Shown: piece after piece, positions 16,619-23,110 of the stretch
How positions within the stretch are numbered: the first letter of the stretch is position 1
Layout: every line of letters begins with the position of its first letter
Assembly (NCBI GenBank): GCA_018816735.1
Contig: JAHIVH010000123.1
Location: 47,882 to 111,881 of the forward strand
From: Pseudomonadota bacterium
GTDB taxonomy: Bacteria; Desulfobacterota; Desulfobacteria; Desulfobacterales; JAHIVH01
Direction of reading: 5' to 3'
DNA: 64,000 nucleotides
Notes under the pieces: generated by a model
Told to the model about the DNA's origin: nothing
Database searches by the model: none
Seen by the model: only the letters and a program-made list of their open reading frames with translations
Program-made: the position numbers and the translations under genes

Positions 16619-17983
16619 TTACGGCATTGGCGCATATACAGCATACCCGCGAGGGGGAGCCCAGAATTGCGCACGACCGTCCTGGGCGCTTATGCTTTCT
16701 ATGGGTGTATCCATATTCGATCGCCCCCTCCAGGCCACAGGTTTAAAGCATGTATTTTTTCTTGTGGTGTCTACCCAACGGCCATGCCAACCGTCTTCCC
16801 GGGTATTGAGTACAAAAATGAGCCCCGGTTGATCATCCCAGCCGGATCGTTCCATGATATAGAGATCATCGCTGATAAACCGGGTGATGGTGTTCCCGCC
16901 TGCGAAGCGTTCATGAATACTTATAAGCGCATCTATGCCGCTGGGTTCGCCCGGAAGAGCGAGCTGGTATATGAAGTAGTCCTTCCAGAATATGCAGGGA
17001 TAGCCCGGATGTGTCAGAATAAAGGCGTAGGCAAGCATCTTTTCTGAAATAACCGGAGGGTTCACATCGTCTCTGAAATCATGATTGTCGACGAACGTCA
17101 CTGCATTAAATGGTTGATCAATGAACAGCGCACCCGGTTTGATAAGTTCGTGCAGGGAAAAACCCGGTGTATCACAGAGTTCTTTTAATCGGTAACGAAG
17201 GGGAAAATCCAGCGCGGAAACCGGATTGTCACTCCATGAATTGCACGAATGCATCCATTCGCGGATTTCCCGATCTCCCGACCACGATTCGCCAAACCCA
17301 AAGGGCCGCCAGTATTCCCAGTTGTTGTCGTTCTGATTTTTTCTGCCGTCTTCCGGTTTGTAGCGATATTCAAGCAGCGCCGTGATGATCCAGGACCCAT
17401 ACCCTTTCACCAGATCAAAACGGAATCCGTCAAAACCGATGTGCTCCACAAGAAATGCGCCATGTTCAAGTAGAGAGCGATAAACATCCGGGTTCCGATG
17501 ACAAAGATCCGGAAATCCGCCAAAGCGATCATGGCCATCGTATGATTCATACCTGCTTGGGTTAAAGTAGGTATAATCCCGCTGAAATTTCCCGCTGGCA
17601 GGCATGAAATGTGTGTAGTATTCAGAAGCTGTATCTGGATTGTCCTCCAGGCTGCCACCGCTGCAGTGATTGTAAACCACGTCCGCATAGACCTGGATGC
17701 CGTTTTCGTGACAGCAACGAATCAGATCAACCAGTTGTTGCCGGGTACCGAACCCGGTGGGAATTCCTCCGCGCTGGTCAAATTCCCCCAAATCAAAAAA
17801 ATCGTACGGATCGTAACCCATACCCAGGCGCTGGTCCCCCTTGTGCGCCGGGGGAAGCCATAATCCGGTGATCCCCGTCTTTTTGAGCAATGGCACATTT
17901 TCCCTGATATGGTTCCACCAGTTTTCTATCCGGTTTTCCTCTTTGTGGCAGTCCCAGAAAAATCCCTGCATCATAACGCCCAT
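16619..17983 (-). CDS. Alpha-amylase family glycosyl hydrolase (GH13), cytoplasmic
   Basis: 454 residues with no signal peptide. The four GH13 regions are clear: DVVYNH, GFRFDLVKGYG with nucleophile Asp190, GESW with acid/base Glu232, and FVDNHD with Asp302. It resembles short bacterial cytoplasmic alpha-amylases, starting MGVMMQGFFWD and ending in a small C-terminal beta domain with the Trp/Arg-rich WHGRWVDTT. Likely role: breakdown of internal alpha-1,4-glucan (glycogen or maltodextrin). The start ATG 17981-17983 follows AGGAGG. The gene upstream is 200 bases away and the membrane protein follows closely. No other glycogen genes are in the window. Confidence 0.92.
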   Translation of the reverse strand: MGVMMQGFFWDCHKEENRIENWWNHIRENVPLLKKTGITGLWLPPAHKGDQRLGMGYDPYDFFDLGEFDQRGGIPTGFGTRQQLVDLIRCCHENGIQVYADVVYNHCSGGSLEDNPDTASEYYTHFMPASGKFQRDYTYFNPSRYESYDGHDRFGGFPDLCHRNPDVYRSLLEHGAFLVEHIGFDGFRFDLVKGYGSWIITALLEYRYKPEDGRKNQNDNNWEYWRPFGFGESWSGDREIREWMHSCNSWSDNPVSALDFPLRYRLKELCDTPGFSLHELIKPGALFIDQPFNAVTFVDNHDFRDDVNPPVISEKMLAYAFILTHPGYPCIFWKDYFIYQLALPGEPSGIDALISIHERFAGGNTITRFISDDLYIMERSGWDDQPGLIFVLNTREDGWHGRWVDTTRKNTCFKPVAWRGRSNMDTPIESISAQDGRAQFWAPPRGYAVYAPMP

Positions 17984-18183
17984 CGTTGCACCTCCTGTTC
18001 AGTGCAAATCTTTTTAATATCATACGGTAATTTTTTCTATTTGAGACAAGTATTTGAATATTTTTTTCAGGCCTGAAGAATAATGTTACGTAAGTAATCA
18101 GGATGTTTACCCTATGAGTGATCCCATATATCGCAACATAATCGTTGTCAAAGGAAATCGCGTTTTTTCTCTTAACTGGACTT

Positions 18184-18714
18184 TTAAATCAGGTCATCCA
18201 ACTTGAACTCTTTCAGATAGTGCATCAGTCTGCTTTTTCCTTCTTCTTCAAGTTGGGGACAGTCCTCCTGCGTTTTTGCACCTTCAGCGATTTGTGTGGC
18301 AAATACCATGCAGGTCGGGGCGCCGCATTTCTTGCAGTTCGTTTTGGGTAGAATTTTCAGGATTTCTATAAGATTCGGTTTGGGAAGTCCTTTCTCGCTG
18401 GGCACAATGTCATTCCGGTTTTCCCAGGCGTCGTTGATTTCCCTTTTCAGCCATTCTAAAATCTTATCTGCTTCCATGTCATCTTTCAGCGCATTAACGG
18501 CAATCTGTCTGGCCTCAACCGTAATGAGTTTGCCGTGGGTTTTGAAGGTCACCGCTGGCGGATCTTTAAGATACTCAAATCCACCGAGGGTGGCATTCAG
18601 ATAGGGAAGAACCTCTCCCACATCCTGTTCAAGCTGTGCAATGCAGTGAACGCCTTCAAATCCCGGATTACATTCTACGCGGAATATTTTTTTTGTATAA
18701 TTTTTCAGAATCAT
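18184..18714 (-). CDS. Iron-sulfur cluster protein with a C-terminal (Fe-S)-binding domain
   Basis: 176 residues. The C-terminal 60 residues carry NCKKCGAPTCMVFA and EDCP, a CX2CX4C...C pattern like the four-cysteine [4Fe-4S] domain of acetyl-CoA synthase gamma subunits and related redox proteins. The N-terminal part (about 1-110) has no recognised family. ATG 18712-18714 is preceded by GGAGA. It is the last and only intact gene of an apparent three-gene operon: the AhpD-like gene, the ECF sigma gene, then this one, with a 22-base gap from the sigma gene. The cysteines are intact. Role unknown; the neighbours suggest a redox or stress-linked module. Confidence 0.75.
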   Translation of the reverse strand: MILKNYTKKIFRVECNPGFEGVHCIAQLEQDVGEVLPYLNATLGGFEYLKDPPAVTFKTHGKLITVEARQIAVNALKDDMEADKILEWLKREINDAWENRNDIVPSEKGLPKPNLIEILKILPKTNCKKCGAPTCMVFATQIAEGAKTQEDCPQLEEEGKSRLMHYLKEFKLDDLI

Positions 18715-18736
18715 GGGTAGTCTCCAAAGGGTTGAT

Positions 18737-19056
18737 TTATGAATCATTCCTTTCAACAGGTTCGCACACAAGAACTTGCCGCTCATCCACCTGAAACCGG
18801 CATTCCTGTTCAAGAATTTCTTTGAGTTGCTTTCGTGCACGGTGCAGTCGGATTTTGGTGTTTTCAACACTGATGCAAAGAATTTCGGCGATTTCTGCAT
18901 GGCGGAACGTCATGATGTCATATAATATAAGAACGGTTCTCAGGGCCTCCGGTAAATGGCGCATTTTTTTCATTTACACAACTGCTCATTGACCATCGCC
19001 AGGATGAATTTTTTTACACCTTCATAATGCTGGTTGTATATATTCCAAAAATCCAT
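18737..19056 (-). pseudogene. ECF RNA polymerase sigma factor with internal deletion and frame break
   Basis: The 5' end is a typical ECF start: ATG 19054-19056 with GGAG upstream, giving MDFWNIYNQHYEGVKKFILA, the first helix of region 2. That frame stops after 28 codons (TGA 18970-18972). A second frame, 18737-18973, supplies an intact region 4: HLPEALRTVLILYD, then an HTH (AEIAEILCISVENTKIRLHRA) and a Cys-containing tail. Together they give about 106 residues; ECF factors are usually 165-190, so most of region 2 (-10 recognition) and the linker is missing. An ATGA overlap at the break could allow a separate region 4 fragment to be translated. As a sigma factor it should be non-functional. 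Confidence 0.8.
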
Positions 19057-19074
19057 TCCCAACTCCAAAACGTG

Positions 19075-19343
19075 TTATGCACAGCATGGGTTTTTTTCTG
19101 CCATATTGCAGAAACATTTTGTGTCAGCGTTTTTTTTTCGCAAATTCTCCCATTCATTGACGCTGGTTTTCATTGCCAGACTGGCTCCTTTTTTGACCTT
19201 TCTCCAAGGTCAACCGCATTTTTGATTTCTTCCGGCGTAACCCCTTGTTCCAGTGCCTTTTCATAAAGATGTTCAAAACATGGAATACAGTTTGCTCCGA
19301 TTGCAGCACCAATGCAAATCAAAATATCCTGCTTGCCTGTCAT
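19075..19343 (-). pseudogene. AhpD/carboxymuconolactone decarboxylase-like gene with a frameshift
   Basis: ATG 19341-19343 has an excellent GGAGGT site. It begins MTGKQDILICIGAAIGANCIPCFEHLYEKA, a CMD/AhpD-like helix with the redox CXXC motif NCIPC. The frame then stops after RSKKEPVWQ (TGA 19170-19172). If one A is added to the A6 run (T6 at 19189-19194 on the + strand), the frame continues as KKGASLAMKTSVNEWENL and ends in a Cys-rich tail KCFCNMAEKNPCCA at TAA 19075-19077, which looks authentic. So the gene has lost one base, or uses slippage, or the base is a sequencing error. First gene of the sigma/Fe-S operon; the sigma start lies 18 bases after this stop. Confidence 0.78.
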
Positions 19344-19459
19344 GATTTTACCTCCGTTCTTTAAATGGTTTATCTGTAAGACGGAAAACCCGGGTAAAAG
19401 GTTACAAGCGGATTTGAATTTTCTTGCTATCGATTTCAATGGTCGAGAGCCCGGTGCGT

Positions 19460-20110
19460 TTAAAAATCAAAATTTGCGAGCAATGTAATGGAACTCTCTC
19501 CAAATGTTCTTATCTCCAACCCAATATCTGTTGCGTTGTTTACCTTGAATTCAATTCCCCCAAAAAAGAAAAACGGGTCATCTTCATCATGGTCTCCGCC
19601 ATTGTCAAAATCGATTTCAACCATGGATATGGAAAATCCGAAATAGCCCAGGAATACATCAGTGAATTGATGATTTGCGCCGCAGGCAATATCTATCTCA
19701 GTTACGTCAAAATCTGCACCTGAAAAATCTCCCGAAAAATGAAAAATTTGGGCGACAATACCTGCATCGATATTATCCTTTTCATACACCTTTATTTTGG
19801 CACCTGCGCCCCATGCAGGCTCATAGTCGCTGTCAGCGGAACCAACTTCGAATTCAGCAAATCCGATGCGACCGAAAATATTGACTTTCCCGGAGATGCC
19901 ATATGTAAATTTAGCCAAAAGTCTTGTGCTTTCGAGATCTGTGCCCTCATCCATATCCTTGTCCCAATTGTCCAATTCGGCTGTAACCCTCCATCTCCCC
20001 TCCGGGACACCTGGTAATGGATTACCAATGGTACCGGCCGTTGAAACTGTGGCCAAAAGAATAAAAATAACGGACAGCATTGAAATCAAGGTAATTTTTT
20101 TTTTATTCAT
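19460..20110 (-). CDS. Small outer-membrane beta-barrel protein, unknown
   Basis: 216 residues. Signal peptide ending STAG (about 1-25), then alternating hydrophobic strands with aromatic girdles and a terminal Phe (LLANFDF), typical of barrels folded by BAM. It resembles opacity or porin-like eight- to ten-strand proteins, with no specific family recognised. An acidic loop DNGGDHDEDDPFFFF lies near the end. I chose ATG 20108-20110, where the signal peptide begins (MNKKKITLISML), with GAGAGGCG upstream; the frame is open to 20209 but the extra residues are not signal-like. It lies 130 bases downstream of the broken ABC transporter gene and may once have been the last gene of that operon. Confidence 0.65.
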   Translation of the reverse strand: MNKKKITLISMLSVIFILLATVSTAGTIGNPLPGVPEGRWRVTAELDNWDKDMDEGTDLESTRLLAKFTYGISGKVNIFGRIGFAEFEVGSADSDYEPAWGAGAKIKVYEKDNIDAGIVAQIFHFSGDFSGADFDVTEIDIACGANHQFTDVFLGYFGFSISMVEIDFDNGGDHDEDDPFFFFGGIEFKVNNATDIGLEIRTFGESSITLLANFDF

Positions 20111-20239
20111 TTGATAAACGCCTCTCATGTTGTATACGCCTCTCGCAAGGAGCCGGCCGGAGAAGGAAACCTCTTCCTTTTCAAAAGTCTTGCTCATATC
20201 TTCTTCCAATTCATAAATACCTCTTTACGTACTTTCCTG

Positions 20240-20857
20240 TCATTCAAAATGCCTGAGTGCATCTGCCACAGTCTTATTTGCAGCATTTTTTGACGGAAAA
20301 TAAGCGGTTATTACCGTGATGAGGAGGATCAGACTCATATTGAACAGAATGCTCAGCGCACTGGGCAGAAAATAAAGCCTATGATCGACAAGCAGGATAT
20401 TCATAAAGCTGGACGCATGAATTTCCCAGGCTTGTGATAATTCCATTATGGCAAACGAAAGGACAGTGCCTGTAATGGTAGAAAAAAGAGCCAACAGAAA
20501 TGTTTCGGTGATGATCAGATTGCGGACATCGCTTCTTCGCATGCCAATGGCCCTGATGGTTCCGATTTCACGGGTTCTCTCTTTTATTGTCATTCTCAAC
20601 GTGTTTACAACACCGATCAGAATGATGAAAAACAGAATGATCACTGCAAGGAACGTTATCAGATTGAGCACTTTTTCCAGTTTGATGATATTGCTTGCCG
20701 TCTCATGCATGGTGCGGATATCCAGTGCAGATATGTCTTTTTTTTTACTCATGAAATCCCCTTCGGGAATGCTCATGGTGATGCCTCGAAGGGCATGAAC
20801 GGTTGTATTCCCTAACGGGTACGTTTTCGTTATATTGTTCATTTCAATGATGTTCAC
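20240..20857 (-). pseudogene. ABC exporter deletion chimera: LolD/MacB-type ATPase start joined to FtsX-type permease end
   Basis: One open frame of 205 residues made of two unrelated pieces. Residues 1-35 (MNNITKTYPLGNTTVHALRG...IPEGDF) are the start of a LolD/MacB-type ATPase, ending before Walker A. From about residue 37 (SKKKDISALDIRTMHE) it is the last third of an FtsX-fold permease: four-helix end, with the conserved cytoplasmic loop ERTREIGTIRAIGMRR and the C-terminal tail NKTVADALRHFE. Such operons normally read ATPase-permease, so an in-frame deletion of well over 1 kb would give this product. The start is GTG 20855-20857 with GGAG upstream. It has no nucleotide-binding site and cannot transport; a small membrane protein may still be made. 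Confidence 0.85.
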
Positions 20858-21083
20858 TTGTGTTCTCCGGCTTTTGATAGTCTTTCTCGAAGAGGTTATA
20901 ATGATAGGAATTTATTTTTCGGCGACAGCTTATGTTATAAGAGGATTGGGTGTCAATAAATAAGTACTGTTATATTGGCTATTGATTGCTTTATGGGAAT
21001 GGATTATCAAATAACGATGAGATCGTAAAAAAATACAGAAACCTTTTCAGAAATGATTATAAATGCCATAAACAGGACAAGCC

Positions 21084-21425
21084 ATGGATAAATCGCATGA
21101 TGACAGGGGACGGGACAGGAGAAATTCGTTACGGATCTGGTACAGAAAAGATGAACGGCCGGTGATTACAATCGGAAATGTCGATTATCAAATAACTGAT
21201 CTCAGTGAAAATGGATTCCAGATGATTTATACCCCTCCGATTGCATGCGGGGAGACAGTTGACGGTGTCATCCACCTTGTTGGCGGGAGCAAAACAAGTG
21301 TGCATGGCAAAGCCGTATGGACATCAAACGATAGAACAGGTGTTAAACTCAATACACCGCTTCCCAGACGATTGATCATACAAGAGCATAAAACATGTGT
21401 GGAAAAGAAATATGCAAGCGGTTAA
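21084..21425 (+). CDS. PilZ-domain protein (cyclic-di-GMP receptor)
   Basis: 113 residues, essentially a single PilZ domain. RRNSLR and the N/DxSxxG motif as DLSENG are both present with normal spacing, so cyclic-di-GMP binding is likely. ATG 21084 has AGGAC upstream. It is monocistronic, with a divergent gene 226 bases upstream and the convergent PEP-CTERM gene downstream; its stop at 21425 runs into the poly-A that forms the T tract of the opposite-strand terminator. Target unknown. Compare the membrane protein at 14702-16594, where the second half of the motif is lost. Confidence 0.88.
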   Translation: MDKSHDDRGRDRRNSLRIWYRKDERPVITIGNVDYQITDLSENGFQMIYTPPIACGETVDGVIHLVGGSKTSVHGKAVWTSNDRTGVKLNTPLPRRLIIQEHKTCVEKKYASG

Positions 21426-21455
21426 AAAAAAGGCAGAGTCATTGATGACCCTGCC
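21424..21455 (-). terminator. Intrinsic terminator of the PEP-CTERM gene
   Basis: On the minus strand GGCAGGGTCAT, two-base loop, ATGACTCTGCC (one mismatch) is followed by eight Ts. It starts 28 bases after the PEP-CTERM stop codon. Confidence 0.85.
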
Positions 21456-21482
21456 CTGAATATTCTCTGCATATAACAGGTA

Positions 21483-22244
21483 CTATTTCTGCAGCCTTTT
21501 CCTGAACCCTGCAATGGCAACCAGGCCAAAACCAAGGAGGAGCATTGTTGCCGGTTCGGGAACAGGAGCCGGTGACGATGATGACGAGGTGGCGAATACA
21601 ATATCATCCACGCCGATGACATCTCCGGTGCCACCATTAAAATCAGTGAAGACAACCGACATGATATCGTTGCTGTCGCTGATCAGTCCCATAAAATAAA
21701 TATGGTTCATCTGGTAATTTTGATTGAAACTGCTAAAACTGCCCAATGAGGTTCCTGTACCACCAGCCCCGGTAAAAGCTTCTATAGTAAGAGATTCTTG
21801 TCCTCCAGATGCGCCAAAATAATCAATAGTATTTAAACCAAACCCTGATACAACGCTATCAAATGAAACAGTCAACTGCCACTCTCCGGAACCGCCATTC
21901 AGATAATTTGAGGCACTATGAAGCCCTTCGCCCGAATTCAGGATTGGGGAATACACGTTGCCCTGGGCAGGGCCTTCGCCAAAAGCCACACCATTAAAAG
22001 CGCCTGATGCAGTTAATGTGACACCATCGGTGCCTTGATAAAAATTGCCATTCAATACGCCTGTGGACAGGCTGTTAAAATTAACATTGGCGTTTATGAC
22101 ACCGCCTGAATTCGTCACAGCAGTTGCCCAATCAGTTGAATTCGTGGATGGCGAATCCACGTACCCTAAAAGGGCTGCATCTGCCATCCCGGCCACACCT
22201 AAAATCAGTAATCCCATCATCAATACTGCTAAAATTTTTTTCAT
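21483..22244 (-). CDS. PEP-CTERM sorted exoprotein
   Basis: 253 residues. Signal peptide (MKKILAVLMMGLLILGVAGMADA), a Gly/Ser/Asn-rich beta-sandwich-like body, a Ser-rich linker, and the C-terminal sorting signal VPEPATMLLLGFGLVAIAGFRKRL: PEP motif, membrane helix, basic end. Proteins with this tail are processed by an EpsH/XrtA-type exosortase and are linked to exopolysaccharide export. No exosortase or EPS gene is in the window. ATG 22242-22244 follows AAAGGAGAG. A good terminator follows. Body function unknown. Confidence 0.92.
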   Translation of the reverse strand: MKKILAVLMMGLLILGVAGMADAALLGYVDSPSTNSTDWATAVTNSGGVINANVNFNSLSTGVLNGNFYQGTDGVTLTASGAFNGVAFGEGPAQGNVYSPILNSGEGLHSASNYLNGGSGEWQLTVSFDSVVSGFGLNTIDYFGASGGQESLTIEAFTGAGGTGTSLGSFSSFNQNYQMNHIYFMGLISDSNDIMSVVFTDFNGGTGDVIGVDDIVFATSSSSSPAPVPEPATMLLLGFGLVAIAGFRKRLQK

Positions 22245-22558
22245 GAACAATCTCTCCTTTAATTCAAAGTAATTCAATGATTTGCATTTCAAACTTATTG
22301 TACTCAACAGCAATATTTGTGCCATTGGTTTTGATTCTTTAAATACCTAATATTTAAGGTATGTTATAAACAAGCATTTTTTGGCGTAAAGGCATTTGTG
22401 AACTGAACTACATAAAGGTTGGTAATTCCCTTTTACTAGTTTTCTAATTCACGAATCCGAATCATACAGTGAATGGCTTTCTTTGGGAACCTCTTCACCC
22501 TGATTTTGTTTTAGACGCCTTTGATTCGATTTTCTGCCAGATATCAACCAGGCGGTCT
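22245..22558. other. Intergenic region with a possible coding tail
   Basis: The right part is the promoter region of the PEP-CTERM gene; no clear promoter stands out. The stretch 22495-22558 on the minus strand encodes, in another frame, EDRLVDIWQKIESKASKTKSG and a stop. This may be the true C-terminus of the gene at 22559-23041 if that gene carries a frameshift. Confidence 0.35.
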
Positions 22559-23041
22559 TCATAACCACGCGTATGGATAACTCGCAATTTCTTGGTGTTG
22601 CGCCCGTACCTGCTGTTGCCAAAGACGCTGGTCACGCAATAACGCGACAATCCGTTCGGCAACAGCGACGGTTTGGGCTGATTCGGCATCATCCTCTGAT
22701 AGGGCATCCAGAAGCCTGGGGATCAGTAAATCATCAATTTCAACCGGGCGAATGGATCGGATCATATCGCGATAAGCCGTAATTTCTTCGGTATCCATGG
22801 CACCCAAATAATAGAGACTTTGTTTTGCCCGCGTTTTATGAATAAGACCCTTCAGGTTTGTTTCAGCTGGATATTGGCCTTGACTGTATGAAGATGTCTG
22901 GATGGCTTTGAAACGCTTTTCGGTCTGGGTGGACAAGTCCGCATACTGGTGGGCGATAAATGTCTGCAGGCCAATATAACAAATGGCCAAAACAGCTAAA
23001 ATGACAAGGGGCAAACGTGTTCGATGATTCCTGATATTCAT
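22559..23041 (-). CDS. Hypothetical single-pass membrane protein, possibly frameshifted at its end
   Basis: 160 residues. One N-terminal membrane anchor (LPLVILAVLAICYIGLQTFIA), then a mostly helical periplasmic domain with many charged residues (YRDMIRSIRPVEIDDLLIPRLLDALSEDDAESAQ). Not recognised. ATG 23039-23041 has only a weak AAAGGAAT upstream. It ends ASYPYAWL; the frame one base over continues RGYEDRLVDIWQKIE...TKSG to 22495, which reads more like a natural C-terminus, so a single-base indel near 22564-22570 is possible. Downstream of comEC in the same direction (69-base gap), it may be co-transcribed. Confidence 0.55.
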   Translation of the reverse strand: MNIRNHRTRLPLVILAVLAICYIGLQTFIAHQYADLSTQTEKRFKAIQTSSYSQGQYPAETNLKGLIHKTRAKQSLYYLGAMDTEEITAYRDMIRSIRPVEIDDLLIPRLLDALSEDDAESAQTVAVAERIVALLRDQRLWQQQVRAQHQEIASYPYAWL

Positions 23042-23110
23042 GCCTATTCCTTTCCGTTAAACGTTAAAATTTTTCATGGCAGTTGAATAAAAGTATTCAA
23101 ACCTGAGAAC

